DNA of 64,000 nt from Limivicinus sp963617275 (GCA_963617275.1 CAVENX010000020.1:124001-188000); one strand, 5' to 3'. Counted from the stretch's first letter, positions 52,943 to 62,115 are shown. Notes: a model not told the origin generated them from the letters alone. Numbers and translations are program-made.

Positions 52943-53614
52943 ATGGCGGATTATAAGGTATACGAGATAAAACAAAGCATTTTCAAGGCAAACGACGATG
53001 CGGCGGATCTGCTGCGCGAAGAGTTTCGCAGGCGGCATTGCTTCCTGTTGAACCTCATGAGCTCTCCCGGCAGCGGCAAGACCACTACACTGACACGCAC
53101 CATTGAGAAGCTCTCCGATGAAATGAATATAGGCATCATGGAGGCCGACATCGACTCCGATGTTGACGCCGAGCGCATTTCCCGCACCGGCGTAAAGAAG
53201 GTCATACAGCTGCACACCGGCGGGATGTGCCATCTTGACGCGGATATGACACGTCAGGGGCTTGAGGAGATGGGCACTGAGGATCTTGATCTGGTCGTGC
53301 TTGAAAATGTCGGCAACCTCGTCTGCCCGGCGGAGTTTGACACGGGCGCGGCAAAGAACGCGATGATACTCTCCGTTCCAGAAGGGCATGACAAGCCTCT
53401 CAAATATCCCCTGATATTTCAGGTCTGCGATGCGCTGATAATCAACAAAACAGATGTGCTTCCCTACTTCGATTTTGACATGCAGAAGGTCGTGGAATTT
53501 GCGAAAATGCGCAACCCAAAGATCAGAATATTCCCGATAAGCGCCAAAACCGGTGAAGGCGTGGATGCATGGTGCAATTGGCTGCGCGAACAAGCCACAG
53601 AATGGAACGGCTGA
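52943..53614 (+). CDS. hypB: Hydrogenase maturation GTPase HypB
   Basis: The 223-residue G3E GTPase has a P loop MSSPGSGKTTTLTR near residue 40, the metal-binding GNLVCPAEFDTG near 127 and IINKTDVLPY (the NKxD motif) near 168. There is no His-rich nickel-storage N-terminus. It supplies GTP-driven nickel insertion together with HypA, 13 bases upstream. Its setting beside dehydratase-type iron-sulfur genes is unusual. Confidence 0.93.
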   Translation: MADYKVYEIKQSIFKANDDAADLLREEFRRRHCFLLNLMSSPGSGKTTTLTRTIEKLSDEMNIGIMEADIDSDVDAERISRTGVKKVIQLHTGGMCHLDADMTRQGLEEMGTEDLDLVVLENVGNLVCPAEFDTGAAKNAMILSVPEGHDKPLKYPLIFQVCDALIINKTDVLPYFDFDMQKVVEFAKMRNPKIRIFPISAKTGEGVDAWCNWLREQATEWNG

Positions 53615-53657
53615 ACTCTGCTTAAACATTTATTATAAGAAATTTTATTTAACCGTA

Positions 53658-53685
53658 TTGCAATCGGCAGTATAAGTGTTAAAAT
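53658..53685 (+). promoter_or_regulatory. Promoter before the 2-hydroxyacyl-CoA dehydratase-like genes
   Basis: TTGCAA, a 16-base spacer and TAAAAT, about 70 bases before the first dehydratase-like gene, so these genes may be made separately from hypAB. Confidence 0.45.
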
Positions 53686-53756
53686 AATGACGGTCGTCCC
53701 GAACGGCCATATTCTTGTACCGGAGGCCGTCGGCTTCCGGCGATTGGAGAAGAAAT

Positions 53757-54950
53757 ATGAAAGATCTCAAGCACCTGCTCTATTTTGAAAATCTCCTTCA
53801 GGAGGCTCAGAACGAGCTTATATTACAGGCGCAGAACGAGGGTATGGTCTGTGCTGCCTACGTCTGTGAGAACACGCCAGAGCCGCTGCTGAACCTGCCG
53901 GGTGTTTTTTCCACGCGTCTGCGTGCACCGCGCACCGGTTCCATGGAAATGGCGACCTACTACATGACAAGCTTTCTTTGCGAGTACAGCCGTGCTCTGC
54001 TTGAGCGTGCCATTGAAGGCGGCTACAACTTTGCCGACTGCCTTATCACTCCCGATGGCTGTACGATGATGAACCGCGCAGTCGAGAATATGGAGCTTTT
54101 GAACGCCCTGGGCAAGGATAAGGAGAAATTTTTCTTTGAATACATGGAGATACCCATGAAGGCCGATGATAACGGCTTGAATCTCTACACTCTCCAGTGC
54201 AGAAACCACATTCTCACTCCTCTGCACGAGCATTACGGCATTGACGTCTCAGACAAAGCGATCCGTCAGGCCGTATCCGAGCATAACCGTGTTTGTGAGC
54301 TTATCCGCGCAATCGGCGAATACCGCAAGGACGGCAAGCCTCGCATTACAGGCTATGAGTTTCACGTCATCACGTTGGCTACCTATGTTGCCCCCAAGTA
54401 TCTGCTTATCGAAAAGCTTGAGGAGACGCTTGAGGAGCTTAAGATGCGTGAACCGGATGAGAAGGGCTACCGCGCTCGCGTACTGGTTGTCGGCTCCGAG
54501 GTGGACGACTGCGACTTTATAAAGCTTATTGAGGACACCGGCGCGTACGTCTGTGCCGACCGCTTCTGCTATGGCTCATTCCCCGGAAGAAATCCCATAG
54601 AGCTGACTGATGACGAAGATGCGCTGACACAGATATGCCGTCAGTATATGAACCGCGGGCAGTGCCCACGCTACATGAACACTGCCAAAATGACCGGACG
54701 CCGTGAGTATGTCAACACCCTCGCCAAGGAATACGCCGCCGACGGCATTATATATGAACAGATAAAATTCTGTGACCCTTGGGCTTACGAACGCATGATG
54801 GGTTCGCATATCCTGCATGACGATTACGGCTACCCCGTGCTGTCGATCGACCGGCCGTACAACGTTTCCTTCTCCGGCCAGCTGCGCACACGTGTGCAGG
54901 CCTTTGTCGAGAGCATCGAGATCAAGAAGCTCCATGGAGGTGATATGTGA
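53757..54950 (+). CDS. 2-hydroxyacyl-CoA dehydratase-family subunit (HgdB/BcrC-like), smaller
   Basis: From the ATG at 53757 (GGAGAAG site) the product has 397 residues. Conserved Cys are in ITPDGCTMMNR near 95, DRFCYGS near 270, RGQCPRYMN near 305 and IKFCDPWAYE near 340. This is the pattern of the family that holds a 4Fe-4S or double-cubane cluster and performs difficult reductions or syn-dehydrations. The ATP-driven activator (HgdC type) is not in the window. The stop overlaps the next start by one base. Confidence 0.82.
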   Translation: MKDLKHLLYFENLLQEAQNELILQAQNEGMVCAAYVCENTPEPLLNLPGVFSTRLRAPRTGSMEMATYYMTSFLCEYSRALLERAIEGGYNFADCLITPDGCTMMNRAVENMELLNALGKDKEKFFFEYMEIPMKADDNGLNLYTLQCRNHILTPLHEHYGIDVSDKAIRQAVSEHNRVCELIRAIGEYRKDGKPRITGYEFHVITLATYVAPKYLLIEKLEETLEELKMREPDEKGYRARVLVVGSEVDDCDFIKLIEDTGAYVCADRFCYGSFPGRNPIELTDDEDALTQICRQYMNRGQCPRYMNTAKMTGRREYVNTLAKEYAADGIIYEQIKFCDPWAYERMMGSHILHDDYGYPVLSIDRPYNVSFSGQLRTRVQAFVESIEIKKLHGGDM

Positions 54951-56515
54951 TGAGCAACAAAAGAATAGGCTGTGGCAATTTCGGAAGATTTTACACTGAG
55001 GGCAAGGTCAGGAACCGCCGCGAATGGCGCGGCGTTGTCGATACGCTCTATGATTATTCACGCTGGCTCCACAATTGGATAACAATGGCAAAGATGGTCT
55101 CGAAGCCGCGCAACATCAAGGCAATGTTCCGCTACCGCTGGATGGCGAACTATCTCGCCGTTCCAATGATGGTAGACCGTCACACCCAAGGATTGCGCGA
55201 CGAATATCTGCGTATCTGCCATTTGGAACAGGATCTCATAATCGAAGACGTCGCAAAGCTGCTTGACGGCCTTTTCCGCGGCGACAGGCGTATCGGCAAT
55301 GACAAAGCATTTTCCGACAAGGTCGTCCTCGTCGATGAAAACGAAATGACCGCCGTAATGATGGGCTTCCCGACTCTCAAAGGGCTCAGCCGCGAGACTC
55401 CGTCCACCTATGTTTCGGTGCTTCTGAACCAGCATGCGGCAGAGCATTATATTGACGTCGCGCAGGAGTACGGTCTTGCAGGCGATGTCTGCCCCATGCC
55501 AGAGGCCGAGGCCGGCGTCTCCATCGACGACGACGCCCCCGTTCTCGGCGCCTGCGCCATTCAGTGCAACACCACCTGCGACGGCTCTCTGCTCGGCAAC
55601 GGCGTTATCTCCAAGCGTCTTGAGCTTGAGGACGGCGTCCCCGTGTTCCAGCTTGCCGCCCCTCTGCGCCACCGCGAAGACGACGTGCAGGACTATGCCG
55701 CACAGGAGATAAAGAACGCGATCGCGTTTATAGAGAAGCATACCGGCGAAAAGTGGGATTGGGATGCATATTTTGAATGTGCCAAACGCGTCAATTACGC
55801 CACCAAGTGCCGTCTCGAGTGGCTCGAGATGAATAAGACCGATTACCCTCAGGTGTTCGGCTCCAACCTCGCGCTTTACACGGAGACGAATTATATGGCT
55901 ATCTGCGGCAAGGTCAAAGCCTTTGAAGACGTTGACCGCAAGATAACAAAGCTTGCCGAACGCGCCTATAAGCAAAAGAAAAAGGCCGCCAACGAGTATC
56001 GCCACAGAGCCATCGTATGGGGAGTTCAGTCGCACTTCTATATGGACTTTCTCGTATGGCTTCTCAACTGCTGGGGCATCGTGCCGCTGACAGATATGCT
56101 GTCCATGGTTTCCACAAAGGAACTTGTCACCGAGGATACTCCCGAAAACCGTGAGCAGGCATATTACGATATGGCTTGGCTGACTGAGAACATGATAATG
56201 CGCAACCGCACCCATGGCGGCTACAAAGTGCTGCTTGACGAACTGTGGGAATACTGCAGGGAATTTAACGCCGACATGGTCATTCTATGGGAGCATATGA
56301 GCTGCAAAGCACTCGACGGTATGCATGGTATGTTTGAGGAGCGTGCGCGTGAATACGGAATCAATCTTGTCTGGGTCTCCCATGACCTTTTTGATCCGCG
56401 TGTGATCTCCCGTCAGGGCGTGCGCGACCAGATCAACAACTATATGCGCACAGTCATGGGCGAAGAGCCTGTCGATGCAAGCCTTGAGATCCTCCATGAC
56501 GAAGAATCCTGGTAA
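54950..56515 (+). CDS. 2-hydroxyacyl-CoA dehydratase-family subunit, larger
   Basis: The ATG at 54950 overlaps the previous stop and has GGAGGTGAT before it. The 521-residue protein shares the family fold, with conserved Cys in QCNTTCDG near 205 and the VILWEHMSCKALDG block near 445. It would form a heterodimer with the smaller subunit. The substrate is unknown; adjacency to a large flavoprotein suggests electron supply, and to HypA/HypB a possible metal step. Confidence 0.8.
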   Translation: MSNKRIGCGNFGRFYTEGKVRNRREWRGVVDTLYDYSRWLHNWITMAKMVSKPRNIKAMFRYRWMANYLAVPMMVDRHTQGLRDEYLRICHLEQDLIIEDVAKLLDGLFRGDRRIGNDKAFSDKVVLVDENEMTAVMMGFPTLKGLSRETPSTYVSVLLNQHAAEHYIDVAQEYGLAGDVCPMPEAEAGVSIDDDAPVLGACAIQCNTTCDGSLLGNGVISKRLELEDGVPVFQLAAPLRHREDDVQDYAAQEIKNAIAFIEKHTGEKWDWDAYFECAKRVNYATKCRLEWLEMNKTDYPQVFGSNLALYTETNYMAICGKVKAFEDVDRKITKLAERAYKQKKKAANEYRHRAIVWGVQSHFYMDFLVWLLNCWGIVPLTDMLSMVSTKELVTEDTPENREQAYYDMAWLTENMIMRNRTHGGYKVLLDELWEYCREFNADMVILWEHMSCKALDGMHGMFEERAREYGINLVWVSHDLFDPRVISRQGVRDQINNYMRTVMGEEPVDASLEILHDEESW

Positions 56516-56532
56516 TGTGAAAGGAGATAAAC

Positions 56533-56700
56533 ATGTCTAAATTATGCCGTTTTCTTAAAAAGATACTGATCATCTGCATCTCGTTCTTTGCAGTGACCTT
56601 TGTTATCTATTTCTTCAATCTTGATATGAAGCTCACTGCGGCCATGGCTCCCGTCCTTGATCATTTTTACGACAGGGTCGATCGTGACCAGCATCTGTGA
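56533..56700 (+). CDS. Small single-pass membrane protein
   Basis: AAGGAG precedes an ATG giving 55 residues: a basic start (MSKLCRFLKK), one membrane segment (about 11-28) and a short acidic tail. It follows the dehydratase-like gene by 17 bases and is probably co-transcribed. No family recognised. Confidence 0.6.
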   Translation: MSKLCRFLKKILIICISFFAVTFVIYFFNLDMKLTAAMAPVLDHFYDRVDRDQHL

Positions 56701-56702
56701 TC

Positions 56703-57236
56703 ATGACTTATACCCAACATTACGATTCGCCCCTTGGCGGTATTCTGCTGTCGGCGGACGAACTAGGCCTGACCGGCCTCTGGTTTGACGGGGAGAAATA
56801 CTTTGCCGATAATCTCCCCGCTGAACATACAGACGGTGAGACTCCTCTCCTTTCGGAAGCCAAGCGCTGGCTGGATATATATTTTACCGGCAGAGAACCC
56901 GATTTTATGCCGCCGCTGCACCCGATCGGCTCCGCGTTCCGGCACGCCGTATGGGATATGCTCCTTCAAATACCGTATGGGCAGACTGTGACCTACGGTG
57001 AGCTATCGCAGCAGCTTGCAAAAAAACGAGGTCTTGAGCGGATGTCCGCGCAGGCGGTAGGCGGCGCAGTCGGTCATAACGAGATATCCATTATTATCCC
57101 CTGTCACCGCGTTGTCGGCACAAACGGCAGCCTTACGGGATATGCCGGAGGTATAGACAAAAAGTTCCGCCTGCTGGAGCTTGAGCAGGCGGATATGCGC
57201 TGTTTCTTTATTCCGAAGAAAGGAACCGCGCTGTAA
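56703..57236 (+). CDS. ogt: Methylated-DNA-protein-cysteine methyltransferase
   Basis: The 177-residue protein has the alkyl acceptor motif IIIPCHRVVGTNGSLTGYAGG near residue 135, and the DNA-binding helix region IPYGQTVTYGELSQQLAKK before it. It removes O6-alkyl groups from guanine in a single-use reaction. A GTG at 56697, overlapping the stop of the small membrane-protein gene, is an alternative start two codons earlier. Confidence 0.93.
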   Translation: MTYTQHYDSPLGGILLSADELGLTGLWFDGEKYFADNLPAEHTDGETPLLSEAKRWLDIYFTGREPDFMPPLHPIGSAFRHAVWDMLLQIPYGQTVTYGELSQQLAKKRGLERMSAQAVGGAVGHNEISIIIPCHRVVGTNGSLTGYAGGIDKKFRLLELEQADMRCFFIPKKGTAL

Positions 57237-57265
57237 TTGAAGCAGTTATTTGAAAATACGGACGA

Positions 57266-57298
57266 CGCCCTCTGTTCAGGGTTTAAGAACAGAGGGCG
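57266..57298 (+). terminator. Hairpin after ogt
   Basis: CGCCCTCTGTTC pairs perfectly with GAACAGAGGGCG over a 9-base loop. It resembles the stem at 4344. Confidence 0.7.
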
Positions 57299-57310
57299 CT
57301 GTCATCTCTT

Positions 57311-57346
57311 GGGGAGTATAGACAGCTTATACTCCCCTCTTTTTAT
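57311..57346 (+). terminator. Rho-independent terminator after ogt
   Basis: GGGGAGTATA pairs with TATACTCCCC over a 7-base loop and is followed by TCTTTTTATT. Confidence 0.9.
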
Positions 57347-57389
57347 TGATCGCCTGCGCAATTTGAAGCCATATGGTGTAGCCGCATGT

Positions 57390-58290
57390 TCAGTTATAGA
57401 TCCTCATCGTTTCATTATATATCTTCATTATGCCGTGAAGCACATCGAACTGCTTGAAGTCTCCATAGTAGGCTATGTTGATCTCGCGCATCATGCTGAG
57501 GTTTTCGACGGGAAGAACCGCTAATTTGCCTTTGCGAAGCTCGTCCAGGCAGACGCTGCGGGCAAGAATTGATACGCCGAAATCACGCCGTATCAGATCC
57601 TTTATAGTCGCCATGTTATCAACCTCAAGGACAACATTGAAGTCGTTTATACTCATATTATTGCTCTCAAGGTGCGCGACAAAGAGGTTTCGCGTGTTGG
57701 AGTCCGGCAGCCGAAGGATCATGCGCTCTTTTTTTAAGATCGTTGAGTGTGACCATACTGCGATTGGCAAAAGGATGATTTGTCGAAACCGCGAGTACAA
57801 GATAGTCGGTATCAAGCAGAAGATAATGTATGCTCGGATCTGGTACGCGCCCTTCGACAACGGCAAGATCCAACTCATATGTTTTAAGCATCGTATAAAG
57901 ATTATTTATGGAGTCTGTAATCATTTTAATGCTCGTCCCCTCGTTTCGGGCACAATATTTTGCCAATGCCTCTGCAATGGCGTTGCTCTCGGAAGTATGC
58001 GTTATACCGATGGTAAGATGGGTCGTCCGGCTTTTATCATCGCTCATGCTTTGATAGAGATTATTGTATAGTCCGGCTATTTTTTTTGCGAATTTCACAG
58101 CCTCTTCGCATTGCTTCGTAACCAGAAGCTCGCCGTTTGCATGTTCAAAAAGCTTGACGCCCAGTTCGCTTTCAAGCGCCTTTATATGCTGGCTCACAGC
58201 AGGTTGGGTTATGGACAGCTGTTTTGCCGCCTGAGTGTAATTTCTGCATTCATACACTTTCAGAAGTGTGTATAATTTATTGTCTATCAC
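57390..58290 (-). pseudogene. LysR-family regulator with frameshift
   Basis: A GTG at 58290 starts a typical LysR protein (NYTQAAKQLSITQPAVSQHIKALE near residue 20). At the seven-A run on the reverse strand (plus-strand T run near 57728-57734) the frame changes. The first frame ends in junk (KKRAHDPSAAGLQ), whereas the -1-base version continues KKERMILRLPDSNTRNLF and ends at 57390. Removing one A rebuilds a normal protein of about 300 residues. This may be a real mutation or a sequencing error. It is similar along its length to the LysR protein at 59351. Confidence 0.85.
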
Positions 58291-58585
58291 GCTGCACCGC
58301 CATAATAAAAATTTATATTTTGAACAATAAACATAATTTGACTTTATTGTTTTTTCGAATATGATTCGTAACATCCATTGTGGTAAAAGTCAAGAAGGGG
58401 GCAGCGTGGCGTGCAGCGGCATAACAACGATATTTATAACTCACCCGCAATGCGCGCCGCTCTGGGAATATACACTAATCACGGAACCTCTGATGACCTT
58501 TGCACGTATCATGAAGCCGAACATGTTCCTGTTGGATATATTCGCTTCATCAGATCGGATGGGCAAAAAAAGGAGACGACACCAA

Positions 58586-59314
58586 ATGACTTTATGCGAA
58601 TACCTGAACGGCCAGTTTTCGATGATACAGTACGCGGAGCTTCTGACTCGGATATTGGCAGCATGCTTTTGCGGCGCATGTATCGGCTTTGAGCGTACAA
58701 AACGCTTCAAAGAAGCCGGAATTCGCACTCACATTATCGTTTGCTGCGCAGCGGCGTTGATAATGGTAGTTTCAAAATACGGCTTTGCCGACCTTACGGA
58801 TTCATCCGGCAAGGTGTTCAACGGAACACGAGGGGCAGATCCCGCACGCATCGCCGCACAGGTCGTCAGCGGCATCAGCTTTCTGGGCGCAGGTGTGATA
58901 TTCAAAAACGGCAGCACCGTAAAAGGGCTTACAACCGCGGCAGGCATCTGGGCAACGGCTGCCATAGGGCTGTCGCTCGGCGCCGGAATGTACTTTAACG
59001 GTTTCGCAGTGACAATACTTGTTGCCCTCCTTCAGGTCACAATGCATCGTTTTACCGTAGGTGCGGATTCATTCACCATAAACCGCTTCCGCTTTACGGC
59101 TGAATATACTCCATGTCTTAAGCAAGAGCTTGACGAGCAGCTTCGTCAATGGGATGCGCACATCATCCGCAGTGAACTGAGCCGCGACAGCAACGGGCGG
59201 TTTTGCTGTGATCTGTCATTGAAAATGCCGCGGGAGATCTCGTTGGAAGACATAAACGACTTTATGCAGCATTACGACCATATCGTCTCTGCGGAGGGTT
59301 CCCCGATAATATGA
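58586..59314 (+). CDS. MgtC/SapB family membrane protein
   Basis: The 242-residue protein has the MgtC signature: LAACFCGACIGFERTKRFKE, GIRTHIIVCCAAALIMV, DPARIAAQVVSGISFLGAG and GLTTAAGIWATAAIGLS, spanning four or five membrane segments, then a soluble C-domain. AAGGAG lies before the ATG at 58586; the frame is open 75 codons further up without similarity. MgtC proteins influence magnesium use and F-ATPase. It is divergent from one LysR gene and just upstream of another, so LysR control is likely. Confidence 0.9.
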   Translation: MTLCEYLNGQFSMIQYAELLTRILAACFCGACIGFERTKRFKEAGIRTHIIVCCAAALIMVVSKYGFADLTDSSGKVFNGTRGADPARIAAQVVSGISFLGAGVIFKNGSTVKGLTTAAGIWATAAIGLSLGAGMYFNGFAVTILVALLQVTMHRFTVGADSFTINRFRFTAEYTPCLKQELDEQLRQWDAHIIRSELSRDSNGRFCCDLSLKMPREISLEDINDFMQHYDHIVSAEGSPII

Positions 59315-59350
59315 TCATGATAAATCAGAGTACTAAAAGGAGGGGGCGTT

Positions 59351-60265
59351 TTGAGTTATCAGTCAGGCTTTGATCAACGCTACGATGCTCTCCGGCTTGT
59401 CCTTGATCTGAAAAGCTACTCTGCCGCCGCAGAAAAACTCTGCCTCACTCCGTCCGCTGTTGCGCAGCAGATACACTCTCTGGAGAAAGAGCTTGACGCC
59501 GCCTTGTTTGTAAAAAGCGGCAGCCGCCTGCTGCCTACAGAGGTCTGCGTTATCGCAGCAGACTACGCATCTCAGGCGGCGCTGCTTCGACGGCGCATGG
59601 ACATGGACATAGACGCCTCGCGCCGGGACGTGAACAGTCTTGTGATCGGCGTATCTCCAAGTCTTGAGGACAGCGCCGTTTCCGAAATGTTTGCACAATA
59701 TATACGGCTTCATCCCAACGCTCAGTTTCGCATAATCTCGGAAAACAGTCAGCCGCTTGTCGCACTGCTGCGCAGTCATATGCTCGACCTCGCGGTAATC
59801 GACTCTCCGTTTCCAATCGATGAGTTCAATTCTCTGCTGCTTGATACAGATCATTTGATCGTTGCAGTCTCAAACGACAGCCCTCTCGCTGACGCGGGTC
59901 ACATCTCCCTTTCCCAGATGAAAAAGGAAAAGCTGATACTGCGTCCTGCCGGTTCCGGAACACGGGCACTGTTTGAGGCAAGTTTACATAAGATTGGCAT
60001 GAGTCTTGATGAATTTAATGTAATGTTGGAAGCAGACAGCATCTCCACCATAAAAAAGCTTATAGAAGGCAATTATGGCATCTCCGTCCTGTCCGAACGG
60101 GCATGCGCCGCAGCCATCGGAGAAAAGCGTTTCCGTACCTTGCCCGTTTCGGATATGAACATGGTACGCAGAATACACATATGTTACAGGAAAGATTTCG
60201 GCAATACAGATTTCCTCGGCCAGCTTCTGGAGCTGTATTCGGCGGCTTCTGCTGCGTCAGTCTGA
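59351..60265 (+). CDS. LysR-family transcriptional regulator
   Basis: A TTG start with AAAAGGAGG before it gives 304 residues: helix-turn-helix SYSAAAEKLCLTPSAVAQQIHSLE (residues 21-44) and a type 2 periplasmic-binding-like effector domain. It is 37 bases after the MgtC gene. It parallels the frameshifted LysR gene at 57390 in the effector domain (for example STIKKLIEGNYGISVLSERA against STIKDLIRRDFGVSILARSV-like sequence), so the two are probably duplicates around mgtC. Confidence 0.88.
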   Translation: MSYQSGFDQRYDALRLVLDLKSYSAAAEKLCLTPSAVAQQIHSLEKELDAALFVKSGSRLLPTEVCVIAADYASQAALLRRRMDMDIDASRRDVNSLVIGVSPSLEDSAVSEMFAQYIRLHPNAQFRIISENSQPLVALLRSHMLDLAVIDSPFPIDEFNSLLLDTDHLIVAVSNDSPLADAGHISLSQMKKEKLILRPAGSGTRALFEASLHKIGMSLDEFNVMLEADSISTIKKLIEGNYGISVLSERACAAAIGEKRFRTLPVSDMNMVRRIHICYRKDFGNTDFLGQLLELYSAASAASV

Positions 60266-60301
60266 TTACTTCTCTATCATCAGCAGCAAAAATATGACGT
60301 G

Positions 60302-60345
60302 CCGGAGATGACCGCTGTATTGGGCGGTCTTCTCCGGTGTTTTTT
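60302..60345 (+). terminator. Rho-independent terminator after the LysR gene
   Basis: CCGGAGATGACCGC pairs with GCGGTCTTCTCCGG and is followed by TGTTTTTT. Confidence 0.85.
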
Positions 60346-60418
60346 GATCACATTATGTCAGGCGCGCTTGTCCTCCCGTTCCCGGTTATTTTTCTTTTAT
60401 GTGTTATGAGCAAAACGC

Positions 60419-60446
60419 TTGCAAGTGAGTAAAATCATGATATAAT
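60419..60446 (+). promoter_or_regulatory. Sigma-A promoter of the ferredoxin gene
   Basis: TTGCAA, a 16-base spacer and TATAAT with the extended TGA before it, about 38 bases upstream of the start codon. Confidence 0.7.
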
Positions 60447-60484
60447 CAAGGAAAGAAATAATTCATGTATAAGGAGAGCAGCCC

Positions 60485-61267
60485 ATGAGCGAAAATATCA
60501 TTTATTGTTATTCGGGTTCCGGCAACTGTCTTGACATGGCGAAGAATATAGCAAAAGAATTGGGTGATACCGACATTGTGATGATGCGCAGTTTTCCGGC
60601 AAAAACAGACGCATCCAAGGCAAAGCGCGTCGGTTTCATTTTTCCCTGCTACGGCGGCGGTCTGCCCGGCAACGTGGAAAGCTATGTCAAATCAATACAT
60701 ATCGGCATCAACGCCTATAAATTTGCCATAGTTCAGTATGCCGGCTACAAAGGGTGCGGCCTGCACAAAATCGACAGCATTGTCGGCCTTGATTATTGGA
60801 ACGGGGCGTCAAACCACTGCTCATGCATCTGGCTAATGCCGCATTATCTCACGATTCCGCCCCTCCCTGCGAAGGCTTCTCAAAAGAGGAGCGAGATACT
60901 TGCAAAGCATTTTGCCGCTGACATAAAGGCAATGAAGCGCAGTGAAAAAAAGCCGCCTAAAGGCAGCTTCTTCGCGCTTGAAAGCGCGCTCTTTTCCGGA
61001 ATGAATACCAAACGCGTCAAAAAATTTGCCGCTGACGGCAAGTGCATCGGCTGTGGTCAGTGCGTCGCTGTGTGCCCAAATGCCAACATAAGCATTTCAA
61101 ACGGACGTCCTGTGTTCGGAAGCAATTGTATCGGATGTCTGAGCTGCGTACAGTACTGCCCGCAGGAGGCCATTGACATCGGCTCGATCACCAAACACCG
61201 CGCCCGCTATCACAACGCCAAGGTATCCGCTTCGGATCTTACAAAAAAGCAGCTTCATATTGACTGA
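60485..61267 (+). CDS. EFR1-type flavodoxin-ferredoxin fusion protein
   Basis: The 260-residue protein has an N-terminal flavodoxin-like domain (YCYSGSGNCLDMAKNIAKEL, and FPCYGGGLPG near 55). The two 4Fe-4S motifs CIGCGQCVAVCP (near residue 187) and CIGCLSCVQYCP (near 215) form the C-terminal ferredoxin. This is the EFR1 family of anaerobes, which carries electrons in the cytoplasm to unknown partners. AAGGAG precedes the ATG. Confidence 0.9.
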   Translation: MSENIIYCYSGSGNCLDMAKNIAKELGDTDIVMMRSFPAKTDASKAKRVGFIFPCYGGGLPGNVESYVKSIHIGINAYKFAIVQYAGYKGCGLHKIDSIVGLDYWNGASNHCSCIWLMPHYLTIPPLPAKASQKRSEILAKHFAADIKAMKRSEKKPPKGSFFALESALFSGMNTKRVKKFAADGKCIGCGQCVAVCPNANISISNGRPVFGSNCIGCLSCVQYCPQEAIDIGSITKHRARYHNAKVSASDLTKKQLHID

Positions 61268-61282
61268 GTACAGCAAAAGCCC

Positions 61283-61317
61283 AAGGCGCGTTCTCCACGG
61301 TCGGAAGAACGCGCCTT
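61283..61317. terminator. Two-way terminator between convergent genes
   Basis: AAGGCGCGTTCT pairs perfectly with AGAACGCGCCTT over an 11-base loop. Confidence 0.8.
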
Positions 61318-61324
61318 GCTTTAC

Positions 61325-61705
61325 TTACTGCGCATTTTCGGTATATTTGCCCACATGGCGGCAAATCGCCTGAAAAGAAGCGTCGCTTATTATATGTTCG
61401 ATCCGGCAGGCGTCCTGAGAAGCAGTCTCCTCGTCCACTCCCAGCCCTATCAGCATATCACGTATCACCGTATGGCGCTCATAAATTTTCTGCGCCCGGT
61501 CAAGTCCCGCCTCGGTCAGCGTAAGATAGCCGTCTTTATCAACGTTCAGATAGCCGTCGCGCTTCAGGATGCCAACGCCGCGGCTGACGCTCGGCTTTGA
61601 AAAACCCATGTATTCCGCAACGTCAATTGAACGGACAAACGGCCCTTTCAGAGACAGAATATAAACGGTTTCCAGATACATCTCGCCGGATTCCTGTAAT
61701 GCCAT
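61325..61705 (-). CDS. DtxR/MntR-family metal-dependent regulator
   Basis: The ATG at 61705 gives 126 residues. The winged helix is SIDVAEYMGFSKPSVSRGVG (26-45), and the metal/dimer domain has IYERHTVIRDML and CRIEHIISDASFQAICRH, where Cys/His/Glu ligands lie. It lacks the SH3-like third domain, like MntR. It neighbours the ferrous-iron genes, and DtxR-type boxes occur at their promoters, so iron (or manganese)-dependent repression of feo is likely. Confidence 0.88.
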   Translation of the reverse strand: MALQESGEMYLETVYILSLKGPFVRSIDVAEYMGFSKPSVSRGVGILKRDGYLNVDKDGYLTLTEAGLDRAQKIYERHTVIRDMLIGLGVDEETASQDACRIEHIISDASFQAICRHVGKYTENAQ

Positions 61706-61785
61706 AAAATCACTCCATATCAATAATTTGCTGATTTCTTTTATTATATCACATTCCTCGAAATAATAACAGCCCAAGAATCACT

Positions 61786-62115
61786 TTATCGGATATCGGT
61801 TACCTTATATCCAAGTTTTTCCACGGTTTCTTTAAGTACATCATCTGAAATCTCGCTGCTGTATGAAACAACTGCGGTCTTTTTCTTCAGATCTACCTTG
61901 CATACCGCGCCGTCAAGACGGTCAATAGCATTTTCTACACGTGCCTGACAATTTTCACAGTGCATTCCATCCACCGTCAGGATCTTTTCCCCGATCTTAG
62001 GCTCGGTAAGCTTTTTATGCGAACGGATGGTATTTCCGCCGCTTCCGCAGCAGCCACCGCCCGAAAAGTGCTTCTTCGCATGTATCAGTGCGGGTATGAT
62101 AAGCACCAGCAGCAA
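61786..62115 (-). CDS. Membrane-anchored heavy-metal-binding (HMA) domain protein
   Basis: The 109-residue frame has an N-terminal membrane segment, a Gly-Cys cluster (GGGCCGSGG near residue 20) like FeoB-associated Cys-rich proteins, and a C-terminal HMA domain with the metal motif DGMHCENC near 50. The start is unclear: the frame opens with TTG at 62115 and an AAGGA site lies about 30 bases further up, in front of a non-ATG codon. It is divergent from feoA and shares its operators, so it probably handles metal for the Feo system. Confidence 0.7.
   Translation of the reverse strand: MLLVLIIPALIHAKKHFSGGGCCGSGGNTIRSHKKLTEPKIGEKILTVDGMHCENCQARVENAIDRLDGAVCKVDLKKKTAVVSYSSEISDDVLKETVEKLGYKVTDIR

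Noticed and set aside
52585..53614. A hydrogenase maturation operon
   Set aside because: Only hypA and hypB are present; no hypC-F or hydrogenase subunits occur in the window, so this label would go beyond the evidence.
58411..58692. 94-codon frame upstream of and overlapping mgtC
   Set aside because: It overlaps the mgtC start in another frame and has no ribosome binding site or family motif. A regulatory leader peptide is possible but unsupported.
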